Assembly: GCF_902712875.1 (NCBI RefSeq)
Contig: NZ_LR743509.1
Location: forward strand, 62,001-126,000
DNA length: 64,000 bases
Origin: Hyphomicrobium sp. ghe19
GTDB taxonomy: Bacteria > Pseudomonadota > Alphaproteobacteria > Rhizobiales > Hyphomicrobiaceae
Direction of reading: 5' to 3'
The notes beneath the pieces were generated by a model. It did no database searches and had not been told where the DNA came from. It saw nothing but the letters and a program-made list of their open reading frames with translations. Below, one piece after another: positions 1 through 9,516 of this stretch. A program made the translations under genes and the position numbers. The number at the start of each line of letters is the position of its first letter. Within the stretch, counting starts at the first letter, position 1.

Positions 1-1150
1 CGGGAAGAAGCAGATTGGCGCGGATCGTGGGGTTGGCCTCGGCGCGTTTCACTTGATCGGGTGCAAACCGTTCGAGAGCCGCTTCGAGCTTCGGCTTCAC
101 CTTTGGATCGGGCGGACCGCCGGCGAGCTCCATCAGCTCGAAGACGACCTTTTTCTGTTCGGCTTCATCGGTGATCAGCTTCTCGGCGCAGGTACGCGCG
201 CGGACTTCCGTAATGTACCGCCAGCGGTCGAGGCGGACGGCATTGAGCCGGTCGTTGCCTTCGAGCAGGATGATCGGCTTGTTGACGGCGGACGCGAGCA
301 CGAATTGCTCGGCCGTCGTGAGATCCTTGGCTTCCTTGCCGAAGACGACCTGGCTCGTCACCTCGACGCCGTGGAGCGGTTGGCCGCCGGTGCGCTGCGC
401 AAGCCAGATGTGGTTCGCCGCCCACTGCTTCAGAAGCGTGTCGTCGCCTCCACGGGTCAACTCGCGATAGATGACAGGTGCAAGCCACCATTCGCCGAGC
501 TTGCGCCGGAGTTTCGTGATGCCGCCCTCGCCGGGACTTGGCGGCGTTTTGTAGATTACGCGCGCGAACTGCATCGGCAACGTCGAGCCGCCGACGCCGA
601 GGCTTGGGCGGTGCGCCGCGATCGATCGCGTGATCGTCGTCAACGGGATTTTCAGAACGCCGATGAGATCGATGCCGAACGGATTGAGTGGGCCGCCAAG
701 GTAGCGGTCTTCCTGATAGGAGAGGCAGCGCCAATACTGCTCCGGCACCTCACGCACGGGGATCGATTTGTGGTCGGGGTTCGCCACGTAATCGCCAAGC
801 GCGATGGCGCTGTCGGTGTAGTTCACATCGCGCAGGCTATCGAGGCGTGGATCGAACGTGCCGACGAAGCTGCCCTTGGGATCGTAGATGGCCGTCGCCA
901 GCCATCGCTCGGCGTCGTAGCCAAGCCTGTCGTGCATCGTTAGATCGCCAACGTAGCCGCGGATCGGTGCAGCGACGTAAACGAGGAGGATTGCAAAGAG
1001 AACGTAGAGGAATGCTGCCGTGAAAACGTGCCGGAGCGGACCGAGCTTCGGATTGAACGCGACCGTCATCATCAGCCAGCGCAAAATTGCGCGCGGCACC
1101 CAGAGACAGAACTCAGCGAAAGCGGTCAGATGCCGCAGTAAACGTAACAT
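1..1150 (-). CDS. GT51-type peptidoglycan glycosyltransferase, C-terminus cut by window edge
   Basis: Reading leftward from an ATG at 1148-1150, the frame stays open to base 1, giving 383 residues with no stop. A hydrophobic segment at about residues 42-62 suggests a membrane anchor. Residues 147-200 carry glycosyltransferase-51 hallmarks: an Glu-Asp pair (147-148), then Gly-Gly-Ser-Thr at about 187-190 followed by a Met-Gln-Phe-Ala-Arg variant of the usual Gln-Gln-Leu-Ala-Lys. In this family these form the lipid II polymerising site outside the inner membrane. The variant motif and the long N-terminal region differ from standard class A penicillin-binding proteins, so it may be a divergent branch. 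Whether a transpeptidase domain follows cannot be seen. Confidence is good for the fold and moderate for the activity. Confidence 0.75.
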   Translation of the reverse strand, partial: MLRLLRHLTAFAEFCLWVPRAILRWLMMTVAFNPKLGPLRHVFTAAFLYVLFAILLVYVAAPIRGYVGDLTMHDRLGYDAERWLATAIYDPKGSFVGTFDPRLDSLRDVNYTDSAIALGDYVANPDHKSIPVREVPEQYWRCLSYQEDRYLGGPLNPFGIDLIGVLKIPLTTITRSIAAHRPSLGVGGSTLPMQFARVIYKTPPSPGEGGITKLRRKLGEWWLAPVIYRELTRGGDDTLLKQWAANHIWLAQRTGGQPLHGVEVTSQVVFGKEAKDLTTAEQFVLASAVNKPIILLEGNDRLNAVRLDRWRYITEVRARTCAEKLITDEAEQKKVVFELMELAGGPPDPKVKPKLEAALERFAPDQVKRAEANPTIRANLLLP

Positions 1151-1870
1151 CGCTGTCGCAAAGCCGCGCTAATGCCATCGCCAGAGGGCGGCGGCTGAGC
1201 ATTAGACGCTAGTCGAGCTTTGAGGCATCAAGTCAGCGAAGGCTTGTCGGCTTCCGCTCCGAGTTACGGCAAATATACGGCGCGCGCAGGCGGCGGTGCC
1301 GCCAACGCGAAAGCAGCTTGGATCTCTCAGCGAAAAGCAGGAAGTCCGGAAGCCTAGAAATTGTTCATCAGTATAAAAAGGCCTACGCCGACTGCAGGAC
1401 CAATGAGCGCTGCAACGACCACCATGACGAAAGGTTTCGCCACCATAACACTTTACCCCGCACTGAACTCTTGAGTTCACTCCACTGTTACTCGCGGCCC
1501 TAAAAGATGATGTTTCGACCGGTTTGCCCCCTCGGTCTGGACACCTCATTCCGCTAAATGGAGCCGCCCCCAATCAGCGCAGCCGGTCAAAACCCCTCAA
1601 GCCCGGCGTGCTTGAAGAATACAGCGTTGCAAAAAAACTTGACAGGGGTTGCAAGGCGTTTGACCGCCCCATCGTAGAAACGGGATCACACAAAAAGCAT
1701 TGTGGCAACTGCCGAAAGAACGACTTTCGGCCTGGGCTGAAAAATTATAAAAAGCTTATATATTTCATATACTTGGGCGTTCAGAATAATTCATGAGCTG
1801 CGTCCGGTGCCGCAACTGCTGGCACCGCATCATCACGGATTATGTCGTGGTTTGAAACGCGAATTGAACA
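1151..1870. other. intergenic region, mostly without recognisable genes
   Basis: Apart from the miniprotein candidate at 1354-1446 no convincing gene is visible; longer open frames here have low-complexity composition and no family resemblance. A perfect 8-bp hairpin with a 5-nt loop lies at 1711-1731, followed by an AT-rich stretch at about 1740-1800. A weaker GGTGCC/GGCACC stem lies near 1807-1830, downstream of the ATPase gene on the minus strand. Neither has a clean T-run, so terminator assignment is uncertain. Confidence 0.4.
1354..1446 (-). CDS. possible 30-residue membrane miniprotein
   Basis: A short frame of 30 residues that is almost entirely hydrophobic, with a positively charged N-terminus (Met-Val-Ala-Lys) and a single predicted transmembrane helix ending in Met-Asn-Asn-Phe. 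A GGGG run lies about 9 nt before the ATG. It stands alone between divergent or distant genes. Small single-helix proteins of this kind are common but this one is not recognised; the evidence is only composition and a plausible ribosome binding site. Confidence 0.3.
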   Translation of the reverse strand: MVAKPFVMVVVAALIGPAVGVGLFILMNNF

Positions 1871-4800
1871 TTACCGGAGATCGAAAAGGCGAAGCTGCCT
1901 CTCGTCTGTGCCTCTCGTTTCAGCAGCCAATTGCTCGATCCGGTCGAAGGGGACCTGCTCGGCAGCGATCAATGAACGCTGCGCCTTCATCGGCCTTACG
2001 AGACCTTCCTGCACGAGATGGAACTCGCCGACCGTTTGGCCCGGAAGCGCGACCGTCGGGTCGAGGCCGGACTCGGACTGGAAAGCGGCTCTGAGCTTTC
2101 GCAGTGCCGTATCTTCGCGGACGCGGCCGATGAACCAGCTCGTGATCTGATCGCGGCTCTTGTAATCGAGGTCGCCCGGCGACTGGGTCGCGAGCATCAT
2201 GCCGAGGCCGGCCGAACGGGCGCGTTTCAGCAAGCTCTGCAGCGGCTCGGCGGTCGCGGGTTTCGAGTTCGCAGGAATATAGAGGTCGGCTTCGTCGAAC
2301 ATGACGACGGCCTGCAGTTCGTCGTTCGGGTTGCGCTGACAGAAGCGGAGCGCCTCCGACAGGAACTGCGAGACCCAGAACAATATGTTCTCGTTGTCGC
2401 CGAGGAAGCCCGTGTAAATGACCGACAGGCGCGTGCGGTTCGGCCTTTGATACTTGCCGAGACCGAGCAGGCTGTCCATGCGGAGGCTTTCGCCGCCACC
2501 TTCGAAGAGCGCGGCGTTGCGCAGGCGGAGCGAGTCGAGCTGCGCGACAAGATCACGGCGAAGCTTACCTGACGGGTCCATGCGCTGCGTCTGATCGGTA
2601 AGCTCGGGGTGCTCGTCCTCGAGAAGATGGATCAGGTCGGCGAGCGTCACTTCGTTCGTCGAGAGCGAGCCCAGGATGCGCAACGCGACGGCGAGAACGC
2701 CGGATTGCTTCTGGTGCGTCGCCGAGTTCTTCAGGTGAAGCATATCGCCGAGCGCGGCGGCCGACAGATTGGCGAGCAGCTGCTGCTCGTGGTCGGGCAG
2801 TTCGTTGATGCCGTTCGGCAGCAGCGTGATGGAGATCGGACGGCCCGAAGCGCGGCCCGGCGTATAGACGGCGACGTCGATGGCGTCGGCGAGCTTTTCG
2901 CGTTCTGAACGGCGATCGGCCGACTCGTTCTCGTCCGAGCGCCAGACGTCGGGGTTCGCATAGCTCGCGAGATCGCCCTTACGGTCGATCAGGACGGCCG
3001 GAACACCGCGCAAGAGCAGCTGCTCGATGAGCGACAACGCGAGGGTGGTTTTACCGGAGCCCGAGCCGCCGAGGAACGCCGCGTGGCGCTTCAGCACGCT
3101 TTTGTTCAACGTAACGGCGCGGCCGCGGTTGCCCTTTTCGCCGCCCGCCAGAATGCTGGCGCCGTAACTGCCGTCCTCGTCAAGAATGACGGACATCGGC
3201 AGGTCGTCGTCATTTGCCGGGATGCCGTTGTCGCCTTCAGCCGTTTCGCCGACAGGTGTCGCGTTGGCGGAGACGGCGTCGAAACCGTCGAGCGTAGACT
3301 GCGGATCGTCCATGCTCTTGGCGACGAGGCGCGGAACCGGACGCCCGAGCAGATCGAGGCGCAAGAGGTGAATGACCGAGATGAGGCTCGACAGCGGCTT
3401 CGTGCCTTCGAGCCATTGCGTCATGCCCGCGTCGTTGCGGTGATGGGCTGTAAACTCGCGAACGGTCATCATGCGTTCCCACTCGGGGATCGGCACGAGG
3501 AGCTGGCGGCCGCCGCCGTCGCGGAACTTGCGGAATGCCTGCGCGGTCTGGTTCTTCTTGTTCGGCGGGAAGTCGCTGGCGCGGAGCATGAAGCAGGGCT
3601 TGCCCTGCATCGCGGTCAACACCTTGTCGAGCTGGCGTTTCAGTCCGCCGCCCTGAGTCGGGCGATTGCAGAGGAACACGCGAACGTCGTTGGCGAAGCC
3701 GGTGCGATGGCGAACAGTCAGATCGAACGCCGGGAGGTCGTCGCCGAGTTCGAGCCGCTTTACGGTCACTTCGATTGAACGGCCCCATTCGTCCCGCGCG
3801 AGCAGAAGCGCGGCAGACAGGACGTCGACCAGTTCCTGATCGTCGGCCGGCATTTCGGCTTCGCTTTCGTTGGCGAAGCGTTCCCACATCTCGCGGAACT
3901 GCACGGCTGAAAGCGAAGACGGCGCGTCGTCGTCGGGATTGCCGAAGCCGACCGCCTGGCCAAGCGCCTGAGCGAGCGTCGAGATGAATGATGGTCTCTC
4001 GGGCTCAGGATCGCGCTCATCGCCTTCGGTCGACGTCGCCTCGCGAAGGCGCGACTGAGCATGCTCCAAGAGGCGGCGCGTTGAGAGGCCGCCGAATTCT
4101 TCGAAGAACTGGGGTCCGAAAAATTGCGAGGCGTCAGGGAAGCTCAGGCCGCCGCCGTTGATTTCCGAATGATGGGCTAACCGCTTCGAGATGATGAGGC
4201 GCGCTTCTTCCGGCGTGCGGCTTTCGCGCAAGAGAACGGGGCCCGATTTCTCGATGCGGTCGATATAGGACTGAGCGACGAGGCTGCGCACCTGACCATA
4301 GAAGTCTTCGAGGCACGAGATGATGATGATCGCGTTAGTCAGCCGGTTGGCGATCTGAATGAGATCGCGGACGGCGCGCTGGAAGCGGTCCTCGGCATTG
4401 TCGAAGAAGCGCAGGTCTTCGACCTGATCGATGCAGAAGACCAGCGCGGCGCGATCGACGGTCCAGATGAGCGCGCCGAGTGCGGCGATGATTTCGAAAG
4501 CGCGATCTTCACCGTCGTTTGGATCGAGCGCACTGACAGCCTCGTGCGCGATCGCCGTCAGCTGGCGGCCGTTGAGATACTGCCTGACACGCTGATCGAT
4601 GCGCGGATCGCGGCGCTGCAGGTAAAGGAGCGCGCGCACGATGTTGATGTCGAGCTCGCGCGTCTGGAACTTGTCGCAGGCGACGATCTGATCGGCGAGC
4701 CGGAGAATGAAATGTGCGAGCTGCTTGTCGTCGAGCGTCGCGTCGCGAAGCATCTCGAGATCTTGCGATGAGATGACCTCGGAATCGAGGACCATGCGGT

Positions 4801-5257
4801 TCGTCAGACGCGACAGCGCGGATTCGCCGAAACGATCCGGGTCGTATGGCTTTTCCAGCGAGTGCACGAGACGGCGCAGATAGAAGTCGGCATAGTTCTG
4901 CACGTCCGGCGTCATCTGCGCGTAGCCGAAATAGCTCTGGCCACTGCGATGGCTATCGGTGCGCAAAGCCCGCAGAAGATGGGTTTTTCCGGCGCCCGAC
5001 TGACCGTGGAACAGAAGGATGCGATCCTGCACGTGATAGCCGCGTCCGGATGTGACGGTCGTGAGGAGATCGTTGAACTTCCGGCGTGCCTTGGCGTGGA
5101 TTTCCGGCACGTCGACGGGGTCGGCGCGCCAGAGATCATCTTCCCAGGTAATGGAATGCTCGAACGCTTCGCTCAGCCGGTCAGGCGCGAGCGAAGGAGC
5201 AAACGTCGGCTTGAGGGAAGCGCCTTCAACACCCATTGCGTACCGGAATGCCTTCAA
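1871..5257 (-). CDS. large protein with two ATPase cores (AAA/ORC-like plus HerA/FtsK-like)
   Basis: About 1128 residues with two separate P-loops. The first (Gly-Gln-Ser-Gly-Ala-Gly-Lys-Thr, residues 85-92) is followed by a Walker B-like Cys-Ile-Asp-Gln at about 270, resembling AAA/ORC or STAND-type NTPases. The second (Gly-Gly-Ser-Gly-Ser-Gly-Lys-Thr, about 725-733) is followed by Phe-Asp-Glu-Ala-Asp at about 985 and an Ala-Thr-Gln-Ser-Pro segment, as in HerA/VirB4-type DNA-translocating ATPases. The start is unclear: a TTG overlaps the upstream stop codon, while an ATG at 5236 is the alternative. The 4-nt overlap with the preceding gene implies translational coupling. HerA-like ATPases often work in DNA processing or phage defence, but no nuclease is visible here. 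The function is unknown; the double-ATPase architecture is clear. Confidence 0.75.
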   Translation of the reverse strand: MKAFRYAMGVEGASLKPTFAPSLAPDRLSEAFEHSITWEDDLWRADPVDVPEIHAKARRKFNDLLTTVTSGRGYHVQDRILLFHGQSGAGKTHLLRALRTDSHRSGQSYFGYAQMTPDVQNYADFYLRRLVHSLEKPYDPDRFGESALSRLTNRMVLDSEVISSQDLEMLRDATLDDKQLAHFILRLADQIVACDKFQTRELDINIVRALLYLQRRDPRIDQRVRQYLNGRQLTAIAHEAVSALDPNDGEDRAFEIIAALGALIWTVDRAALVFCIDQVEDLRFFDNAEDRFQRAVRDLIQIANRLTNAIIIISCLEDFYGQVRSLVAQSYIDRIEKSGPVLLRESRTPEEARLIISKRLAHHSEINGGGLSFPDASQFFGPQFFEEFGGLSTRRLLEHAQSRLREATSTEGDERDPEPERPSFISTLAQALGQAVGFGNPDDDAPSSLSAVQFREMWERFANESEAEMPADDQELVDVLSAALLLARDEWGRSIEVTVKRLELGDDLPAFDLTVRHRTGFANDVRVFLCNRPTQGGGLKRQLDKVLTAMQGKPCFMLRASDFPPNKKNQTAQAFRKFRDGGGRQLLVPIPEWERMMTVREFTAHHRNDAGMTQWLEGTKPLSSLISVIHLLRLDLLGRPVPRLVAKSMDDPQSTLDGFDAVSANATPVGETAEGDNGIPANDDDLPMSVILDEDGSYGASILAGGEKGNRGRAVTLNKSVLKRHAAFLGGSGSGKTTLALSLIEQLLLRGVPAVLIDRKGDLASYANPDVWRSDENESADRRSEREKLADAIDVAVYTPGRASGRPISITLLPNGINELPDHEQQLLANLSAAALGDMLHLKNSATHQKQSGVLAVALRILGSLSTNEVTLADLIHLLEDEHPELTDQTQRMDPSGKLRRDLVAQLDSLRLRNAALFEGGGESLRMDSLLGLGKYQRPNRTRLSVIYTGFLGDNENILFWVSQFLSEALRFCQRNPNDELQAVVMFDEADLYIPANSKPATAEPLQSLLKRARSAGLGMMLATQSPGDLDYKSRDQITSWFIGRVREDTALRKLRAAFQSESGLDPTVALPGQTVGEFHLVQEGLVRPMKAQRSLIAAEQVPFDRIEQLAAETRGTDERQLRLFDLR

Positions 5258-6423
5258 TCTTGAACGCGCACAAAGTGCCAGACAGTGTTCTTATAGAGGA
5301 TCTTCGAGTCCTCGAGCGATTTGAGGTCGCGGCCGTCTTTGAGATCAGCGGTCGCGAGTTCGATCTGGCCTGAACGATGGGCTTCCGCGAGCATTCCCTT
5401 GAATGCAATCTCGGATAGGCCCCAGTCCGGACGGGTGTTGCGAATCGCCTTCCATACCAAAGAGATAAACGCCTTCCGGTTGCCTGGCCAGCCCTCGGCC
5501 ACCGGTCGTGCCGCATCGACAACAGCGCGACAGAATTCGGGCATGTCGGGAGGAGACGCAACTCGATAAGGCGCTGGCTGGGTCTCTGCAAGGGGTGTGC
5601 GATCGTTTGCAGGCTTCGGGGTGGGCGCACGCGTCGCACGCCGCGGCGGCTCGGCGCGCGGATGGCTCTCGTTTCGGGCCGCCTCGTCCTTGGGCACCAT
5701 GAGCGCCCGCAGCAGTGCAAGTTCGAGCGCGGCCAGGGACGGCTCGCGGCAACCGGCGATTTCGCATGCAAGCTGGATGATCAGCTTGCCGTCGCTCGCG
5801 ATTTCGCGCGGCTGCTTGAATAGCTGACCGGCGAGGAGCCTGCCCGGTTTGGCCGGCAGGCCCGCTCCCTTGCCGAGGCCGGTCTTTATTTTATTGCCGA
5901 AGGCGCGCTCGAGGGCGACGATTGCGAGTTCGGCCCTCAGATCGGCGGGCGAGTGGACGCGCGCTGTCGACTTTCCGAAGTGATGCTGCAACGCGAGCGC
6001 GGCGAGGCCTTCGGCCCGCTGGATCGCTTTTCTGACGGACGGTGTGTCACTCGCTCCGAGTGCGGCGAGAACGAGGGCGGTTTTGACGTCGGCCCAGGTT
6101 TCAGGAAAGGCGCGCGCTGGGGACAGTATGACCTCGGCGGCCTTCAGGCCCTTGGCGCTTGCCGTCAGGCGCCCTTTCGCTTCCGTGGTCAGCTGTGACC
6201 CGGCGAGCGTGCTCAGCGCCAGCTCGGCGGCCTGGCGAAACTCCGTGCCGGAGATCCGCGGGGCCAGCAACGGCGCGACGTCGCGTTGAAGATCGGCGCG
6301 CGTCGCTCCGCCCACGGCGATGCGAAGCAGCAGTAGATCACGGACACCGAGACGGCTCGAAGATCCGGCCGCGGGTGTCCGCTCGGATTTTTCCATGGCT
6401 GATTGTTCGATGGCTGCACTCAT
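5254..6423 (-). CDS. conserved-looking partner of the dual-ATPase protein, unknown function
   Basis: 389 residues, soluble, with no signal peptide. The N-terminal 230 residues are Ala/Leu-rich and probably helical. A Pro/Arg/Thr-rich linker at about 245-290 separates a C-terminal domain of about 95 residues (Asp-Met-Pro-Glu-Phe to the end) that looks like a compact alpha/beta or winged-helix fold. The start has a strong GGGGGG-type ribosome binding site. Its stop overlaps the start of the dual-ATPase gene, so the two are probably made in fixed ratio and act together. No family is recognised. The winged-helix idea comes only from the secondary-structure pattern. Confidence 0.65.
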   Translation of the reverse strand: MSAAIEQSAMEKSERTPAAGSSSRLGVRDLLLLRIAVGGATRADLQRDVAPLLAPRISGTEFRQAAELALSTLAGSQLTTEAKGRLTASAKGLKAAEVILSPARAFPETWADVKTALVLAALGASDTPSVRKAIQRAEGLAALALQHHFGKSTARVHSPADLRAELAIVALERAFGNKIKTGLGKGAGLPAKPGRLLAGQLFKQPREIASDGKLIIQLACEIAGCREPSLAALELALLRALMVPKDEAARNESHPRAEPPRRATRAPTPKPANDRTPLAETQPAPYRVASPPDMPEFCRAVVDAARPVAEGWPGNRKAFISLVWKAIRNTRPDWGLSEIAFKGMLAEAHRSGQIELATADLKDGRDLKSLEDSKILYKNTVWHFVRVQD

Positions 6424-6782
6424 CGAAAAGTCCCCCCGCGCGAATCAGATGCGCTGTCGCGACAACTTCGATGATTGATCCTTGACTTCCAAGGGCCGCC
6501 CGCATTTGACCCACAACGGTTCTATGTCTGCGAAATGCTCGCCGACAGCTGTCGCGTCAGGCTTTCGCCGTGCCTCGGTCAAAATCGCGACACCTTATTG
6601 AGGCGATTATCGGTCCGGGGCAGGGATTCGAGTTCGCGAGGGGTCAAGCGTATGTGTGGCTCTGAAAGTTCGCAGTGGCGCGAGGTCACGCGCGATTCGC
6701 AACTCGTTAGCGTTAACGGGCAGTTAACGGATTTCCGGCAATGCTGACCACAGCCGCACGTTTCGTGCCGGGAGTAGCCAAA
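6424..6782. other. divergent intergenic region
   Basis: This gap separates the minus-strand ATPase pair from the plus-strand lipoprotein gene and must hold promoters for both. No clear -35/-10 pair, operator palindrome or RNA element was found by eye. It contains an ATG at 6741 in frame with the lipoprotein gene, but the ATG at 6783 is the better start. Confidence 0.4.
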
Positions 6783-7460
6783 ATGTATCGCGTTGCGCTC
6801 ACCGCCGGGCTCGCCACCGCATTAGCGGGTTGCAGCCTCGGCTCCACATCCCTCTCTTCGGGCTTTACCGATCCCGACACCACCGCGTCGATCGCGTCGT
6901 CGCCGTCGCAGTCCGCGTCGTTCGCTCCGACGGTCAAAAGTGTCGGTCTTGGCGGCGAACCTTCGGCACCGCGTGAGGTGAAGGTCGCCTCACTCGACAA
7001 GGCGCCCAACGGCACCTTCGAGAAAGCGGCTCCGGGCGTGCTTTCCGATCGCGACTATTCCCGTACCGCTCTCAACGCAGAGATGGCGCGCGATCTCATC
7101 AATGCCTATCGCAAGAAGAATGGCCTGAAGCCGTTGAAGCTCAATCCGGAGCTGACGGAAGCCGCCAAGTCTCATTCCCGCGATCTCGCGAAGTGGGACC
7201 GCATTTCCCATTACGGTTCGGATGGCTCAAATCCGTGGGACCGCGTGAAGCGCGCCGGCTATCATGCACGCCTCACGGCCGAGAACGTCGGCACGGGCCA
7301 AATCAATTTCAACGAAGTGTTGAAGGGTTGGGAAGAGAGCCCCGGCCACAACAAGAACCTTTTGACGCCCGATGCGCAGCACATGGGTATCGCGCTCGTT
7401 CAAGATCCTAAGACCGAATTCAAATCCTTCTGGACGTTGGTCATCGGCTCGCCGATGTAA
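6783..7460 (+). CDS. CAP/SCP-domain lipoprotein
   Basis: The chosen ATG has a GGGAG ribosome binding site 9 nt upstream and gives a short lipoprotein signal ending in Leu-Ala-Gly-Cys, so the protein is probably lipid-anchored at an envelope membrane. A Ser/Thr-rich linker leads to a CAP (SCP/PR-1) domain in the last 130 residues, with the usual pattern of Asn-Ala-Tyr-Arg, a His in Ser-His-Ser-Arg-Asp, Gly-Glu/Ala-Glu-Asn and a C-terminal Gly-His-Asn. Bacterial CAP proteins are secreted or anchored, and their biochemical role is poorly defined. The gene is followed by a terminator at 7499-7529, so it is probably monocistronic. A longer start at 6741 is possible. Confidence 0.85.
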   Translation: MYRVALTAGLATALAGCSLGSTSLSSGFTDPDTTASIASSPSQSASFAPTVKSVGLGGEPSAPREVKVASLDKAPNGTFEKAAPGVLSDRDYSRTALNAEMARDLINAYRKKNGLKPLKLNPELTEAAKSHSRDLAKWDRISHYGSDGSNPWDRVKRAGYHARLTAENVGTGQINFNEVLKGWEESPGHNKNLLTPDAQHMGIALVQDPKTEFKSFWTLVIGSPM

Positions 7461-7498
7461 GGGAATTGCGCAGTTCGCCAAGGATGATAGTTGCGAAT

Positions 7499-7529
7499 GG
7501 CTCCGACCAAACGGAGCCATTTTTGTTTT
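7499..7529 (+). terminator. rho-independent terminator of the CAP lipoprotein gene
   Basis: A perfect 7-bp stem (GGCTCCG/CGGAGCC, 7499-7505 and 7512-7518) with a 6-nt loop is followed by a T-rich tract at 7520-7529, 38 nt after the stop codon. Confidence 0.9.
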
Positions 7530-7555
7530 CACCTCACTCCACCCCCACCCCTAAC

Positions 7556-7630
7556 CCCTCCACGTCTAAGGGGAGGGGAATCCGCGTGAGACGAGACCCC
7601 TCGAAGTCAAAGGGAGAGGAATCCGGAGGG
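7556..7630. repeat. degenerate GC-rich inverted/tandem repeat
   Basis: A CCCCTCC/GGGGAGGGG dyad (about 7554-7579) is followed by a second imperfect copy of its right half (CCCCTCG ... GGGAGAGGAATCC), both ending in GGAATCCG-like sequence. It lies between convergent genes, which is typical of extragenic palindromic repeats. Family membership was not checked. Confidence 0.45.
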
Positions 7631-7631
7631 A

Positions 7632-9086
7632 TCAGAACTTCGGCAGGTTGTTCCAGATCGGCATTTTGATACCGAGGCGCCGCCATACGACGAGCGCGTT
7701 CAGCGATGCCGCCGTCATCAACGAAAGTGCCGTTGCGGCCGCTGCGCCAATCATGCCGTAAGCCGGAACAAACGCGATGTTGAGTGCGATGTTGAGCAGC
7801 GCCGCCGAGAAGAGCACGGTCGCGCAGAGCTTCTGCTCACCCAGCATGTTCAAAAGAAATTCTGCCGGACCCATCGCCGATCGGAACAGGAAGCCGACGA
7901 CGAGAACGAACATCACCGGGTAACCGGCGCCGAAGTTCGGACCGAAGAGCGAAAGAAGCGGCATTCCCAATGCGAGGATGATCACCGCACCGGCGAGTGA
8001 CGGCCAGAACGTCCAATTGACCGAATCTCGGACGAACGTTCGCAGGCCGTCCTGGTCTCCACGTGCGTGGAATGCCGCGAACTTGTGAGCGACCGCGCTT
8101 CCGACCGCATAGTGGACGAACATGATGAGGGCCATCGTCTTGCCGGCCGCAAAATAGATGCCGACGTCGGCCGGCGCCATGAAGCGTGAGACGACGAGGA
8201 TGTCGGTATTCTGGAGAAGCAGCTCGGCCGTCAGAATGACCAGGAGCGGCGCGGAGATCGTCAGCCACGACCGAAAATCCGTCTCGCTCTTCGCAGCCGG
8301 GATTGTCGCGCGCACGCGCTTGTTTATCGAAAGTGCCTGAAGCAATCCTGCGAGCCACGTCGCGACGATTGCGCCGCCAGCCGCGGTTGCAGCATTCATC
8401 GGCAGTCCGGCGCAATTGGCGACGAACATGCTCGCGAGCAGAAGCAGCGGCCTCAGCACGTATGGCGGTACGAGCGCCGTGCTCATCCAGCCGTTGCCGC
8501 GTCCGATGCCGTCCTGCACGTCCGTCAAAGCGTAAAGCGGGATGCAGACGAGTGCGAGATAGACGGGGAGAACGAAGTTCGGTTCGATGCGATCGCTAAA
8601 GAGCCAGACTCCAAGAACTCCGAGCAGCATGACGATGGTGCCGCCACCGAGCGCCAGCATGCGCACGCCCCAGATCAGGCCGCGGAGATGCGCAAAGTCG
8701 CCGGTTTCGCGGTACGAGGGCGCAAGGCGGATCGATGCGTAATTCAATCCCAGGTGGGACATCGCCCCGAGTATCAAGACCCAGGTCCAGACCGCGACGT
8801 AAATTCCGTATTGCGCGCCGCCCATCCAGCGGGCGAGCACGATTTGCGTGAGGTAGAGTAGTCCGGCGCTCAGAACGCGGACGGCAAAGGCAAGGATCGC
8901 GTCGCGCTGGGTCCGCTCGCGCTCGTCCTTAGAAGCGATGAGGTTGACAGTCTGTTTCGGGAGGCCGGCGATGATGGCTCGCGCGATTGCGAAAGGCGTG
9001 CGGGGTTGCTCGACGCACGTTGGCGCGGCTTCCTGATGCGCGACGCCCCCGGCCGGGCAGAGCTTCTCGGCTGTCGCGCTCTTCAC
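7632..9086 (-). CDS. polysaccharide/oligosaccharide flippase of the MOP superfamily
   Basis: 484 residues with about 12-14 hydrophobic segments beginning after an N-terminal cytoplasmic region of roughly 65 residues. The first membrane segment begins near Ala-Val-Arg-Val-Leu-Ser-Ala and is followed by a Gly-Gly-Ala-Gln-Tyr-Gly-Ile motif, as in Wzx-type lipid-linked oligosaccharide flippases. Such proteins move undecaprenyl- or polyprenol-linked sugars across the inner membrane for surface polysaccharide. A small gene lies 20 nt upstream on the same strand. No glycosyltransferase neighbours are present here, so the substrate cannot be deduced. Confidence 0.85.
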   Translation of the reverse strand: MKSATAEKLCPAGGVAHQEAAPTCVEQPRTPFAIARAIIAGLPKQTVNLIASKDERERTQRDAILAFAVRVLSAGLLYLTQIVLARWMGGAQYGIYVAVWTWVLILGAMSHLGLNYASIRLAPSYRETGDFAHLRGLIWGVRMLALGGGTIVMLLGVLGVWLFSDRIEPNFVLPVYLALVCIPLYALTDVQDGIGRGNGWMSTALVPPYVLRPLLLLASMFVANCAGLPMNAATAAGGAIVATWLAGLLQALSINKRVRATIPAAKSETDFRSWLTISAPLLVILTAELLLQNTDILVVSRFMAPADVGIYFAAGKTMALIMFVHYAVGSAVAHKFAAFHARGDQDGLRTFVRDSVNWTFWPSLAGAVIILALGMPLLSLFGPNFGAGYPVMFVLVVGFLFRSAMGPAEFLLNMLGEQKLCATVLFSAALLNIALNIAFVPAYGMIGAAAATALSLMTAASLNALVVWRRLGIKMPIWNNLPKF

Positions 9087-9106
9087 GTGCAGTGAATTCC
9101 CGTCGT

Positions 9107-9343
9107 TCAGATGCCTTCGAGGCGATCCCGTTCGCGGCTACGAACGAGTTCAGCGATCCCCGTCCATGCCCAAGCCCGTCCCGCGTCCCCTCGCTGGCCA
9201 TGATAGAGGGCGAAGAAGTCGGCGATGCCCGCAGCGAATGATCCGTGTTTGCCTTCGAGGACTTCGGCCATGGCGCCGAGATCTTGTGGCGGTGGCGTAA
9301 AGTCCAGGTCGGTGTTCTGCGTCGCGCGCAACGGCAAGGCCAT
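9107..9343 (-). CDS. small acidic protein of unknown function upstream of the flippase
   Basis: 78 residues, soluble, rich in Ala, Gly and Asp, with a Trp-Ala-Trp-Thr-Gly segment. The ATG has an AGGACC-like ribosome binding site. It ends 20 nt before the flippase start, suggesting one transcript. No family is recognised. It was preferred over overlapping frames because of its operon spacing and even composition. Confidence 0.5.
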   Translation of the reverse strand: MALPLRATQNTDLDFTPPPQDLGAMAEVLEGKHGSFAAGIADFFALYHGQRGDAGRAWAWTGIAELVRSRERDRLEGI

Positions 9344-9516
9344 CGTAAGGTCCTACTCAAGGCTTAAATCCAGGTTGACGGATTTCGGAAAAGCAAGTTT
9401 GACGCCATATTGTGCTCAGTCGCAGGACGCGTCTTCCGACGTGTGGTTAATCAGAGGTAATGTAGCGCCGCGAGGCGCCTCACCTCTCCGCTGCGAACAG
9501 CCAGGACGATTGTGAA

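Noticed and set aside
1202..1796. Open frames of 90-123 residues in the first long intergenic region
   Set aside because: Composition is Arg/Ser/Cys-rich and no ribosome binding sites or family features are visible.
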